In this document: piece after piece, positions 8,644-16,135 of the stretch
Position numbering within the stretch: the first letter of the stretch is position 1
Layout of the letters: every line of letters begins with the position of its first letter
Assembly (NCBI GenBank): GCA_947591475.1
Contig: CANQDE010000001.1
Location: 496,001-560,000, forward strand
DNA length: 64,000 bases
Origin: an uncultured Alistipes sp.
Lineage (GTDB): Bacteria > Bacteroidota > Bacteroidia > Bacteroidales > Rikenellaceae
Direction: 5' to 3'
The notes under the pieces: model-generated
Told to the model about the DNA's origin: nothing
The model's database searches: none
What the model saw: only the letters and a program-made list of their open reading frames with translations
Made by a program: the position numbers and the translations under genes

Positions 8644-9847
8644 GATACGCATCGGACTTTTCGGCTTTGGCGTCGTCGGACAGGGCATATTCGAGGTGTT
8701 GCGCAAATCGAAGAACGCGCACGCCCAGATCCTCCGCATCTGCGTCCGTCATCCGGAGAAACCCCGCACCGTGCAGGCAGCCCCGGAGCTGTTCACCGGC
8801 TCTGCAGAGGAGGTGCTCGATGACCCGCGCATCAACCTGATTGTCGAGGTCATCAACGACGCTGAGGCCTCCTACCGCATTGTCAAAGAGGCCCTGCTGC
8901 GCGGCATTCCCGTCGTATCGGGCAACAAGACCATGCTGGCGCAGCATCTTCCGGAGCTCATCCGCATCCAGAAGGAGCGGCACGTGGCATTGCTCTACGA
9001 CGCCTCATCGTGCGGCTCCATTCCGGTCATCCGCAATTTGGAGGAGTATTACGACAACGACCTGCTGCTCGAAGTCAAGGGTATCCTCAACGGATCTTCG
9101 AACTACATTCTCTCACGCGTCTTCGACCACCGGGATACCTATGCACACGCCCTCGCGCAGGCACAGAAGCTGGGATTCGCCGAGACCGACCCTTCGTTCG
9201 ACATCGAGGGCTACGATTCGCTCTTCAAGTTGGTGATCATTACGGTGCATGCGCTGGGCACCTACGTGGCCCCCGGGCGCATCTTCACCTACGGCATCTC
9301 GACCATTCACGAGTCGGACATCTGTTATGCCCGCGAAAAAGGAGTGAAAATCAAGCTGGTGGCACAGGTCGTCAAGGTCAGCGACATGCATTTCACCATG
9401 TTTGTCATGCCCGAGTTTGTTACGCCCTCGAAGTATATCTACAGTGTCGACGACGAGTACAATGGCGTGGTGATTCGCGGCGAGTGCTACGACCGCCAGT
9501 TCATGTTCGGCAAGGGTGCCGGAAGTCTGCCTACGGCCTCGTCGATTTTGAGCGACATCATGGCCCGGCTGCACGACTATCGCTACGAGTACAAGAAGCA
9601 GAGCTACATCCAAAAACCGGACTACACGACCGACCTCACGCTGAAAATCTACGTCCGATACCGCGAAACGCCGATATTCGACGTGCTGCATTTTGAGCGT
9701 ATTCACGAGCAGTACACCAGCGAGGAGAGCAATTACGTCATCGGCGACGTGCGGTTGAGCGAGCTGATTGCGAAGCGCCCGGCACTCAGCAGCCGCGACC
9801 TCTTTTTGGCGAACATTCCGATATTCTTCCTTGACCGCGACAACTGA
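8636..9847 (+). CDS. hom: Homoserine dehydrogenase, methionine-operon copy
   Basis: Reduces aspartate semialdehyde to homoserine with NAD(P)H. The Rossmann motif GLFGFGVVGQG lies near the N-terminus and the family signature VKGILNGSSNYIL is present, as are SGNKTMLAQH and the downstream catalytic region. The enzyme is monofunctional, with no aspartokinase domain, and has 403 residues. The last third does not show a clear ACT domain, so threonine feedback may be absent, although this was judged by eye. The 8-bp overlap with metX suggests a dedicated supply of homoserine to the methionine branch. The genome may carry a separate ThrA-type enzyme. Confidence 0.92.
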   Translation: MNKIRIGLFGFGVVGQGIFEVLRKSKNAHAQILRICVRHPEKPRTVQAAPELFTGSAEEVLDDPRINLIVEVINDAEASYRIVKEALLRGIPVVSGNKTMLAQHLPELIRIQKERHVALLYDASSCGSIPVIRNLEEYYDNDLLLEVKGILNGSSNYILSRVFDHRDTYAHALAQAQKLGFAETDPSFDIEGYDSLFKLVIITVHALGTYVAPGRIFTYGISTIHESDICYAREKGVKIKLVAQVVKVSDMHFTMFVMPEFVTPSKYIYSVDDEYNGVVIRGECYDRQFMFGKGAGSLPTASSILSDIMARLHDYRYEYKKQSYIQKPDYTTDLTLKIYVRYRETPIFDVLHFERIHEQYTSEESNYVIGDVRLSELIAKRPALSSRDLFLANIPIFFLDRDN

Positions 9848-9989
9848 CCGGGCGTACCCTCGCCGATAGACCGGCATGAAAGCCTCGTTCCTGTTGTCAA
9901 CGTGGCTGCACCTCTGTCCGCACCATGCGGCCTGTCCGGACGCCGGGTCGACGGATCAAGTAAATTTTCGACTTTTTAGTCAGTCTCTT

Positions 9990-10014
9990 ATGGCAGTAAA
10001 TGCCATTTGTTTTC
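9990..10014 (+). terminator. Terminator after the methionine operon
   Basis: ATGGCA (9990-9995) pairs with TGCCAT (10001-10006) over a GTAAA loop and is followed by TTTGTTTTC. It lies in the convergent gap between hom and the minus-strand aldo/keto reductase. No gene is seen in the 221-bp gap (9848-10068). Confidence 0.65.
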
Positions 10015-10068
10015 TGCGCCGGATTTGAACGTCCTGCCGACTATTTCGCCCGATACACGGTCATAACT

Positions 10069-10920
10069 TTACCTCCACCCCATGAACATACGGGCTGTTT
10101 CCGCATCGTGGTGGTCGAAGAAAAGGCTTTTGCCGGTGTCGAGCGTGGCGATGGCAGCCATATCGTCGTCGGATAGCGCGAAATCGAAGATATCGAGATT
10201 CTGCCGCATCCGTTCGATGTGCGTCGATTTGGGAATAATGATTACGCCGCGCTGGATGAGCCACCGCAGGGTAACCTGCGCCACGCTCTTACCGTACTTG
10301 TGCCCTGTTTCGGCCAGCTTCGGATTCGTGAAGAAGTTGTTGCGGCCTTCGGCGAACGGTGCCCACGACATGATATGCGTGCCGAACTCCTCCATGATCC
10401 GCTGCGCTTCTATCTGCTGGTTGAAGACATGGGTCTCCACCTGATTGACCGCCGGAACGATCTCCATATTGCTGGCAATGTCGATGAAGTGGTCGGGATA
10501 GAAATTGCTTACGCCGATAGCGCGGAGCTTGCCCTCCTTGTACGCCTCTTCCAAGGCGCGGTAGGCACCGTAGCGGTCGCAGAAAGGCTGGTGCAGCAGC
10601 ATCAGGTCGATATAGTCGGTCTGCAACCTGCGCAGGCTTTCGTCGATGGAAGCCTTTGCCTTTTCGTAGCCGTAATTGGAAATCCACACTTTCGACACAA
10701 GGAAAATCTCCCGGCGGTCGATGCCGCTTTTGCGGACAGCATTACCCACTCCTTCTTCATTGTGGTAGGCTTGTGCCGTGTCAATCATGCGATAGCCTAC
10801 ACTAAGGGCATCCGCAACACAACGCTCGCACTCGGCGGGCGAAACCTGATAGACGCCGTAGCCCATTTGGGGCATTTCGACGCCGTTGTTCAATTTTACC
10901 GTATTCATTGTTTTATCCAT
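10069..10920 (-). CDS. Aldo/keto reductase (cytosolic)
   Basis: NADPH-dependent carbonyl reductase of the AKR superfamily, resembling the 2,5-diketogluconate reductase group. The four catalytic residues are visible: Asp47 and Tyr52 in MIDTAQAYHNEEGVG, Lys77 in VSKVW and His110 in LLHQP. The 283 residues form a complete barrel with no signal peptide. Its start overlaps the end of the upstream flavodoxin-like gene by 16 bp, so the two are co-transcribed and probably translationally coupled. The substrate is unknown. A second, exported paralogue begins at 11713 on the opposite strand. Confidence 0.93.
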   Translation of the reverse strand: MDKTMNTVKLNNGVEMPQMGYGVYQVSPAECERCVADALSVGYRMIDTAQAYHNEEGVGNAVRKSGIDRREIFLVSKVWISNYGYEKAKASIDESLRRLQTDYIDLMLLHQPFCDRYGAYRALEEAYKEGKLRAIGVSNFYPDHFIDIASNMEIVPAVNQVETHVFNQQIEAQRIMEEFGTHIMSWAPFAEGRNNFFTNPKLAETGHKYGKSVAQVTLRWLIQRGVIIIPKSTHIERMRQNLDIFDFALSDDDMAAIATLDTGKSLFFDHHDAETARMFMGWR

Positions 10921-11465
10921 TTTTTGATCTCTTCCGATTCAGCAGGCAAACGAAGTCCTTTTCTGATTTTCAGAGCGGGGTAGCCTTTTTTCAGTGCAGC
11001 ATCGGCTTCCGACATGGGGCTTTCGTAAGAGGTGCAGAAAGGAAAAATGATCTTGTCTTTTAATTGTTCGCCGTACTTATCGAGAAAAGTGCGGATTACG
11101 GCCGGTTCTTCATGCCACCAAATCGGAAAACCGACAAATAGCGTATCCACCTTTGCAAAATCGATGTCAATCGGTTTGATTGCCGGACGCAGCGATTGAT
11201 CGAGGTGTTCCTGCGTGCAACGGGACTGCCTGTTCGTCCAATCGACATCATCCGCCGAATAGGGCTGTTCCGGCAGGAGCCTTATCATTTTGGCTCCTGT
11301 AATTTCTGCGAGCTGCTTGGCTGCCAGTTCGGTATTGCCGGAGTGTGTGAAATATACGATTACCGGGTTCATGTTATGATTGTTTTTCGCTTGAGCTTGT
11401 ACCGTACTGCCGCATGAAATGGCTATCGCCATGGTCATTGCGAAAATGTGTTTGAATGCGTTCAT
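10905..11465 (-). CDS. Exported flavodoxin-like protein
   Basis: Flavodoxin-fold protein of 186 residues of the Flavodoxin_4 type. The FMN phosphate loop is seen as VYFTHSGNTELAA, and the aromatic flavin-flanking segment as GFPIWWHEEP. A hydrophobic signal segment (residues 5-26) with possible cleavage after VQAQA precedes the domain. AISC could alternatively be a weak lipobox. An internal ATG (Met32, at 11372) directly precedes the domain and could give a cytosolic form. It precedes and overlaps the aldo/keto reductase, implying a joint redox role. The electron donor and acceptor are not evident. Confidence 0.88.
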   Translation of the reverse strand: MNAFKHIFAMTMAIAISCGSTVQAQAKNNHNMNPVIVYFTHSGNTELAAKQLAEITGAKMIRLLPEQPYSADDVDWTNRQSRCTQEHLDQSLRPAIKPIDIDFAKVDTLFVGFPIWWHEEPAVIRTFLDKYGEQLKDKIIFPFCTSYESPMSEADAALKKGYPALKIRKGLRLPAESEEIKKWIKQ

Positions 11466-11490
11466 AATATATTATTCATTTTTCCACATG

Positions 11491-11498
11491 CAAAGTTA
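11491..11498 (-). promoter_or_regulatory. -7 box for the flavodoxin/aldo-keto reductase pair
   Basis: TAACTTTG on the minus strand matches the TAnnTTTG element and lies 26 bp upstream of the flavodoxin start. The divergent promoter of the second aldo/keto reductase is about 165 bp away. The intervening A/T-rich region has no gene and is a plausible site for the nearby AraC regulator. Confidence 0.6.
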
Positions 11499-11661
11499 GG
11501 CAGGCTGTTCATACCGACAGCACAAAAAATACGGTTCGAATTACCATTTTTTCGGAAATCGATGCTGCGCCTTCATCGCTTCGATACAAAATGAATGCAA
11601 AAACCGAAATAAGTGCAGTTTCAACCGAATTTCTCGTAAAGCCGACCCGAAAGGTTCTCCC

Positions 11662-11669
11662 TACCTTTG
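11662..11669 (+). promoter_or_regulatory. -7 box for the exported aldo/keto reductase
   Basis: TACCTTTG matches the -7 consensus and lies 44 bp upstream of the ATG at 11713. It gives a short untranslated leader ending in an A-rich stretch just before the start codon, as is common in Bacteroidota. Confidence 0.6.
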
Positions 11670-11712
11670 TCCTGTCGCAGCGAAGACGTATAACCAAAAA
11701 CAAAACATAGAT

Positions 11713-12687
11713 ATGAAAAAGAGAATTTTAACCGGACTTGTGGTGCTGGCTTCGATCGTCGGCAGTTCCTCTTTCGCGCAGGCTATTTACAAGACGGCTG
11801 CCGATGTGCCGATGGTGCAACTCAACAACGGGATTCTGATGCCGCAATTCGGATTGGGGACATTTCTCCAGCCCTCCGATGAAGTATGCGAACAGTCGTG
11901 TCTCACGGCATTGAAAGCAGGCTATCGGCATATCGACACCGCCCATGCCTACAATGACGAAGCCGGTGTAGGGCGTGCCGTAAAGCGTTTCATCGCCGAG
12001 AGCGGCACGCCGCGCGAGGAGATTTGGGTAACTTCCAAACTGTGGCCGACGGAATACGGTGAAGGAAAAACGGCACAGGCCATCGACGCCATGCTGGAAC
12101 GTATGCAGCTGGACTATATCGACCTTTTGTATGTACACCAGCCAGTAGGCGATTTCGTAGGCGCATGGAAAGATATGGAGAAAGCGGTTGCGGCCGGCAA
12201 GGTGCGGGCGTTGGGCATCAGCAACTTCGATGCGAGCGACGAGGTGTTCAACCGCATTATGGAAGCGGCGACCGTCAAGCCTGCCGTATTGCAGATAGAG
12301 TGTCATCCCTATGCACAGCGTATTGCCGTGCGCGAAAAAGCGAAGAAGCACGATATTCAGGTGGAATGCTGGTTCCCGTTGGGCGGTGCGATGAGCAATG
12401 GGGCGTTGCTGAAAGACCCGACAATCATGGAAATTGCCAAAGCACATGGCAAAACTCCCGCACAGGTGATTTTGCGTTGGCATATCCAAGAGGGATTATC
12501 GGTGATTCCGGGCGCATCGAATCCCGATTATATCGAAGAGAATATTCGGATTTTCGACTTCGCGCTGACCGACGAGGAGATGGCGCAGATGCGCGGGCTG
12601 AACAAGGAGAAGCGGTTTTTCAATATGTCGCTCGGAGAAAAGGAACGCACTTATCTCAATAAAATGGAGATTCCGACCGACAAATAG
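11713..12687 (+). CDS. Aldo/keto reductase with signal peptide
   Basis: A second AKR-family reductase of 324 residues. All four catalytic residues are kept: Asp75 and Tyr80 in HIDTAHAYNDEAGVG, Lys109 in TSKLWP and His142 in VHQPVGD. It differs from the cytosolic copy by a clean N-terminal signal peptide (MKKRILTGLVVLASIVGSSS, then FAQA), which implies export to the periplasm. This is odd because NADPH is not normally available there. It is transcribed divergently from the flavodoxin/AKR pair. The sequence just past its stop contains fragments of another AKR, so the site has seen duplication and decay. Confidence 0.9.
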   Translation: MKKRILTGLVVLASIVGSSSFAQAIYKTAADVPMVQLNNGILMPQFGLGTFLQPSDEVCEQSCLTALKAGYRHIDTAHAYNDEAGVGRAVKRFIAESGTPREEIWVTSKLWPTEYGEGKTAQAIDAMLERMQLDYIDLLYVHQPVGDFVGAWKDMEKAVAAGKVRALGISNFDASDEVFNRIMEAATVKPAVLQIECHPYAQRIAVREKAKKHDIQVECWFPLGGAMSNGALLKDPTIMEIAKAHGKTPAQVILRWHIQEGLSVIPGASNPDYIEENIRIFDFALTDEEMAQMRGLNKEKRFFNMSLGEKERTYLNKMEIPTDK

Positions 12688-12688
12688 G

Positions 12689-12811
12689 AAGCTGCTCTCC
12701 GATGCCGTAGAGATGGGCTACATTTTTTTCGATACGGCCGAGGTTTACGGCACGGCCGACCGTCCGCACAGATGGCAACTATCGACGCGGCACTCCGTGT
12801 CATACGGATGA
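12689..12811 (+). pseudogene. Fragment of a third aldo/keto reductase
   Basis: In a frame different from the preceding gene the sequence reads KLLSDAVEMGYIFFDTAEVYG before losing similarity and ending at a TGA. This matches the catalytic Asp/Tyr segment of AKRs of the tyrosine-auxotrophy-complementing type (FFDTAEVYG). Only about 25 recognisable residues remain, without start, barrel or C-terminus, so it is a relic. Confidence 0.6.
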
Positions 12812-12846
12812 GCGAAGTATTCGGAGGTTCGCCCATAAAACCGTAA
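12772..12846 (+). other. 24-codon open frame of unknown status in the relic region
   Basis: A small frame starts at ATG 12772 and encodes MATIDAALRVIRMSEVFGG plus five residues. It lies between the aldo/keto reductase fragment and a hydrolase-like tail. No family was recognised. It may be another piece of a deleted gene. Confidence 0.25.
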
Positions 12847-12875
12847 GTTATGAGACCGAAAGTAATAAGTGATAG

Positions 12876-12947
12876 GATAAGTCCCATGTGCCGGAGTATG
12901 AGAATCGGGCGGTGGACAAACTGACGGAGTTTTTCGGCAATAATTGA
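12876..12947 (+). pseudogene. C-terminal fragment resembling an alpha/beta hydrolase
   Basis: The frame reads HVPEYENRAVDKLTEFFGNN and stops at 12945-12947. This resembles the last helix of alpha/beta hydrolases found in similar redox clusters of Bacteroidales. The rest of the gene is missing, so it is interpreted as a deletion remnant. The assignment rests on motif resemblance alone. Confidence 0.35.
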
Positions 12948-12962
12948 TAAAATCGTTCGAAT

Positions 12963-13805
12963 ATGAAAAATGAAATGATGAAAAGTCTGGCGATTGCACT
13001 GTTCGTCGGCTTTGTACTCTCCTGCTCGGAGAGTGGCGGGAATGCCACCGAGCCGCAACCGACCTATACGGTAACGGTGTCTGCCACCGAAGGCGGAACC
13101 GTCAGCGCAGACAAAACCGCCTGTCCGGCGGGTGAAGAGGTGAGCGTGGCAGCCACGGCGGACGAAGGGTATCGCTTTGCCGGGTGGTATGAAAACGAAA
13201 CGGCGGTTGCGACTGAGGCCGTATACTCGTTCGTCATGCCGGCGAGAAACGTCGTATTGCAGGCACGCTTCGAGCATGAAGCGGAGGCCGTCGATCTGAG
13301 GTTGAGCGTGAAATGGGCTTCTTGGAACGTCGGGGCATCGGCTCCCGAGGAGTTCGGCGGCCGCTACGGCTGGGCCGACCCGACCGGCGAGAAGCAGACG
13401 ACCGAGCTCGACGACTATCCGAGCGCGACGCCGCCCGACGACATCTGCGGCACGGAGTACGACATTGCCCGCGCCCAATGGGGCGACGGCTGGCGGCTGC
13501 CCTCGCAGACCGAATGTCAGGAGTTGGCCGATAACTGCACGTGGGAGTGGACGGAGGTGAACGGCGTGGCGGGATGCCGTGCGACCGCCGCCAACGGCAA
13601 TGCGATCTTCTTCCCTGCCGCCGCATCGCGCGACGGAGCGACCGTATCGAATCAGGTCGGACAGCGCGGATGCTACTGGAGCGGTACGCTCTACGGCGGC
13701 AATGACCGCTACGCCTATTATTTCTATTTCTACGACAGCAACCAACAGCCTGCCCGCAACAACCGCCGTTATATGGGTTATTCGGTGCGTCCGGTGAAGG
13801 AATGA
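12963..13805 (+). CDS. Surface lipoprotein with bacterial-repeat and FISUMP domains
   Basis: Predicted lipoprotein of 280 residues (lipobox FVLSC, Cys near residue 21). Residues about 34-104 form a divergent InlB B-repeat unit, with the hallmark YTVTVSATEGGTVS and GYRFAGWYENE. The C-terminal half is a Fibrobacter-paralogous (FISUMP) domain, recognisable from WASWNVGAS, YGWADP, WGDGWRLPS and the terminal YSVRPV. Such proteins are exposed on Bacteroidota surfaces and may bind partners or matrix. A specific ligand is not inferable. It follows a stretch of gene fragments and precedes the AraC gene. Confidence 0.85.
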   Translation: MKNEMMKSLAIALFVGFVLSCSESGGNATEPQPTYTVTVSATEGGTVSADKTACPAGEEVSVAATADEGYRFAGWYENETAVATEAVYSFVMPARNVVLQARFEHEAEAVDLRLSVKWASWNVGASAPEEFGGRYGWADPTGEKQTTELDDYPSATPPDDICGTEYDIARAQWGDGWRLPSQTECQELADNCTWEWTEVNGVAGCRATAANGNAIFFPAAASRDGATVSNQVGQRGCYWSGTLYGGNDRYAYYFYFYDSNQQPARNNRRYMGYSVRPVKE

Positions 13806-13865
13806 ATCCGTTGCAGCCGTTGCCTGCCATACGGCAAGCCGTCGGAATAGCGTTAAAACGGGAAA

Positions 13866-13903
13866 AACCTGCCCTCGCAGCGATTGCGATTGCCGGTTTT
13901 TTT
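13866..13903 (+). terminator. Probable terminator after the FISUMP lipoprotein
   Basis: AAAAACC near 13864-13870 can pair with GGTTTTTTT near 13895-13903 over a loop that itself contains short repeats of GCGATT. The T-run supports termination. The same T-run lies immediately upstream of the AraC promoter -7 box. Confidence 0.45.
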
Positions 13904-13904
13904 G

Positions 13905-13912
13905 TATTTTTA
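13905..13912 (+). promoter_or_regulatory. -7 box of the AraC-family regulator gene
   Basis: TATTTTTA approximates the TAnnTTTN -7 element and lies 25 bp upstream of the ATG at 13938. It argues against the in-frame TTG at 13884 as a start. Confidence 0.45.
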
Positions 13913-13937
13913 CCGTCGGGAACCAAGCGGCTGCGGC

Positions 13938-14744
13938 ATGGAATGCGAAAACGATATTATCGTTACCGACCGGTTGGGCACGGTGAACATGGATTCCGGG
14001 GAGGAATACCTGGTGCATCTGCTCTGCTTGGGCGGGACGTGCCGTTACCGTTTCAACGAGCGCGATTTCGAGTTGCACGTCGGCGATTTGTCGATTATCC
14101 GCAAACGGAAAATGATCGACAAGGTACATGCTTCGGAGGATTTCCGATGCAAGATCATTTATGCCGCACCCGAGTTCATCGAATTGTCGACGCCGCAAAG
14201 CAACTACGGCATGAAAGGGTCGCTGGCTCTGTTCCTCAATCCCGTAATGCACCTCACGCCGGAGCAGCAAATCGTCTGCCGCCGGGATTTCGAGCTGCTG
14301 GAAACCCGCATCGCCGATACGCAGCACCGCTTCTATCGGGAAACGCTCATCAATGCCATGCAGGCGGCTATTCTCGATTTCTTCGATTTCCATGCCGCCC
14401 TGTACGACCAGAGCGACATTTCCACGCAGAACGCCTCCATCATGAACCGTTTTCTGAAAATGCTGGAAGAGGGAGCGTACCGTGAACATCGGGAGGTATC
14501 CTACTATGCGGATTGTCTGTGCATCACGCCGAAATATCTGTCGGAGGTGTCGAAAAAGGTCAGCGGGTATGCCGCCAACTACTGGATCAACCGCTATACG
14601 AGTCTCGACATTTCGCGTCTGTTACGAAACAAATCGCTGTCGTTCGTGCAGATTTCCGATATGTTCGGCTTCTCGTCGCCCGCCTATTTCAGCCGCTATG
14701 TACAGCAGAATCTCGGTCTTAAACCGACGGAGTACCGAAAATAA
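13938..14744 (+). CDS. AraC-family transcriptional regulator
   Basis: DNA-binding regulator of 268 residues. The N-terminal half is a cupin-like sensor (YLVHLLCLGG, RYRFNERDFELHVGDLSII). The C-terminal third is the double helix-turn-helix of the AraC family, with YADCLCITPKYLSEVSKKVS, the second helix region ISDMFGFSSPAYFSRYVQQN and the ending GLKPTEYRK. The ATG at 13938 is preferred over an upstream TTG because it follows a -7 box. It sits in the middle of the redox cluster and is the obvious candidate to control the flavodoxin and aldo/keto reductase genes. The inducer is unknown. Confidence 0.9.
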   Translation: MECENDIIVTDRLGTVNMDSGEEYLVHLLCLGGTCRYRFNERDFELHVGDLSIIRKRKMIDKVHASEDFRCKIIYAAPEFIELSTPQSNYGMKGSLALFLNPVMHLTPEQQIVCRRDFELLETRIADTQHRFYRETLINAMQAAILDFFDFHAALYDQSDISTQNASIMNRFLKMLEEGAYREHREVSYYADCLCITPKYLSEVSKKVSGYAANYWINRYTSLDISRLLRNKSLSFVQISDMFGFSSPAYFSRYVQQNLGLKPTEYRK

Positions 14745-14764
14745 TCATCCGGCTATGCTTGCAT

Positions 14765-14798
14765 AATCGGTAAAAATCGCAGTTTTTACCGATTTTTT
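14765..14798 (+). terminator. Terminator after the AraC gene
   Basis: A 12-bp perfect inverted repeat (14765-14776 with 14783-14794) with a 6-nt loop is followed by a T-run. It lies 20 bp after the AraC stop codon. Confidence 0.85.
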
Positions 14799-14825
14799 CG
14801 TATTGCTTTTTCTCTGTCCTCCCGC

Positions 14826-14833
14826 TATCTTTG
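14826..14833 (+). promoter_or_regulatory. -7 box of the NTF2-like gene
   Basis: TATCTTTG lies 27 bp upstream of the ATG at 14861. An open frame that begins with the TTG inside this box is therefore an artefact. Confidence 0.6.
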
Positions 14834-14860
14834 CGGTGCAACATGAAAAATCGAAGCGAT

Positions 14861-15313
14861 ATGAAATCATGGGTTGTTACAGCGTTATTTCTTCTGACTT
14901 TTTCGGTCGGAGCAAAGGCGCAGGAGAATGCAAAAACATTCACCCCCGAAGAACAGGCCATCGTCGATCTGTCGAACCGCAAATGGCACTGGATGGCGGA
15001 AAAGAACGCCGACAAACTGGCGGAGCTGTTTCACGAGAACGCACAGTTCGTCCATATGGGCGGGTATTGGGGCAAGGAGCAGGAACTGAACACGATCCGT
15101 TCGGGAGCTATCTGGTACAAGAAAGCCGAGATACACGACGTACAGGTCATGTTCGCCGCAGGTACGGCAACGGTTTACAGCCGTATTCATCTGAACTCCG
15201 AGGTCGGAGGCAATGCCGTCCGTTTCCCCTTCATCGTAACGGAAGTCTATGTCATGGAAAACGGCAGGTGGCAGCTCTCCGTACTCGCCTTTACCCGGAC
15301 GTTGGGCGAATAA
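14861..15313 (+). CDS. Exported NTF2-like (SnoaL/DUF4440) protein
   Basis: Protein of 150 residues with a signal peptide (MKSWVVTALFLLTFSVGAKA) followed by a small alpha+beta cone domain of the nuclear-transport-factor-2 superfamily. Typical features are IVDLSNRKWHWMAEKN, LAELFHENAQFVHMGG and the closing WQLSVLAFTRT. Members act as ligand-binding or isomerase-like domains. No catalytic residue can be assigned here. An ATG at 14843 is also possible, but 14861 leaves a more usual leader and a well-formed signal peptide. It lies between the AraC regulator and the second flavodoxin and probably belongs to the same exported redox cluster. Confidence 0.82.
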   Translation: MKSWVVTALFLLTFSVGAKAQENAKTFTPEEQAIVDLSNRKWHWMAEKNADKLAELFHENAQFVHMGGYWGKEQELNTIRSGAIWYKKAEIHDVQVMFAAGTATVYSRIHLNSEVGGNAVRFPFIVTEVYVMENGRWQLSVLAFTRTLGE

Positions 15314-15372
15314 CGGACGATCGGGACTTATGCCGCAATGTCGCGACAATGAAAAAATGAATTCGACTGAAA

Positions 15373-16002
15373 ATGAAAAAGACAATATCTATTCTGCTTC
15401 TCCTGCTGATAGCATCGGCCTTGTGCCCTGCGTCGTATGCGCAGGAGGGCTCAAAAACAGATCGGAGCATGAAAACTGAATCGAGTAAAAGAGTATTGGT
15501 GGCGTTTTTTTCGCATACGGGAGAAAATTATGCCGTAGGCAATATCGAAAAGGGCAACACCCATATCATCGCGGAGATGATTGCCGAAGCATCCGGAGGA
15601 ACGCTGTTCGAGATCGTACCTCAAAATGCCTATCCAAAAACGTATAACGCCTGCGTGGAGGCAGCCAAAAAGGAGAAACAGGCGAAAGCGCGCCCTGCAA
15701 TCAAGGCGGATGCGCCCGTCGAGGAGTACGATGTGATATACTTGGGTTATCCCAACTGGTGGGGCGATATGCCGATGCCGGTCTATACGTTTATCGAGCA
15801 GCACGACTGGAATGGCAAGATCGTCATACCGTTCTGCACGAGCGAGGGCAGCGGACTCTCGGACACGGAGCAGCGTATCGCCGCCGCCTGCAAGGGCGCT
15901 GTTCTCCGGAAAGGGCTTGCCGTGAGAGGCGCCACGGCGCAGAATGACCGCCCACAGGCGAAAAAGGCGGTGCAGGCATGGCTTGAAAGGATATCGCAGT
16001 AA
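15373..16002 (+). CDS. Exported flavodoxin-like protein, second copy
   Basis: Flavodoxin-fold protein of 209 residues with a signal peptide (MKKTISILLLLLIASALCPA, then SYAQ). The FMN loop is VAFFSHTGENYAVG, and the flavin-flanking aromatic segment is LGYPNWWGDMP. The PFCTSEGSGLSDTE stretch is typical of this flavodoxin subfamily. As in the copy at 10905-11465, a Met (Met33, at 15469) lies directly after the signal peptide and could start a cytosolic isoform. The two copies are divergent and not a recent duplication. It probably shares regulation with the neighbouring NTF2-like gene. Confidence 0.88.
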   Translation: MKKTISILLLLLIASALCPASYAQEGSKTDRSMKTESSKRVLVAFFSHTGENYAVGNIEKGNTHIIAEMIAEASGGTLFEIVPQNAYPKTYNACVEAAKKEKQAKARPAIKADAPVEEYDVIYLGYPNWWGDMPMPVYTFIEQHDWNGKIVIPFCTSEGSGLSDTEQRIAAACKGAVLRKGLAVRGATAQNDRPQAKKAVQAWLERISQ

Positions 16003-16135
16003 ATAGAGGGCTACCACGCAGGAGCGTGTAATGTGTAATAGGGTCGTATAATTGTAGAATTTACGGTCTGTTTCGAAGGCACTGCCCGCAGCCAGGAGAG
16101 GTCGTACAAAAATATCGGGAAGGCATTAAGTATTG

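Noticed and set aside
10905..10920. Frameshift fusion of the flavodoxin and aldo/keto reductase
   Set aside because: Both genes have complete domains and a proper stop and start. The 16-bp overlap is normal translational coupling.
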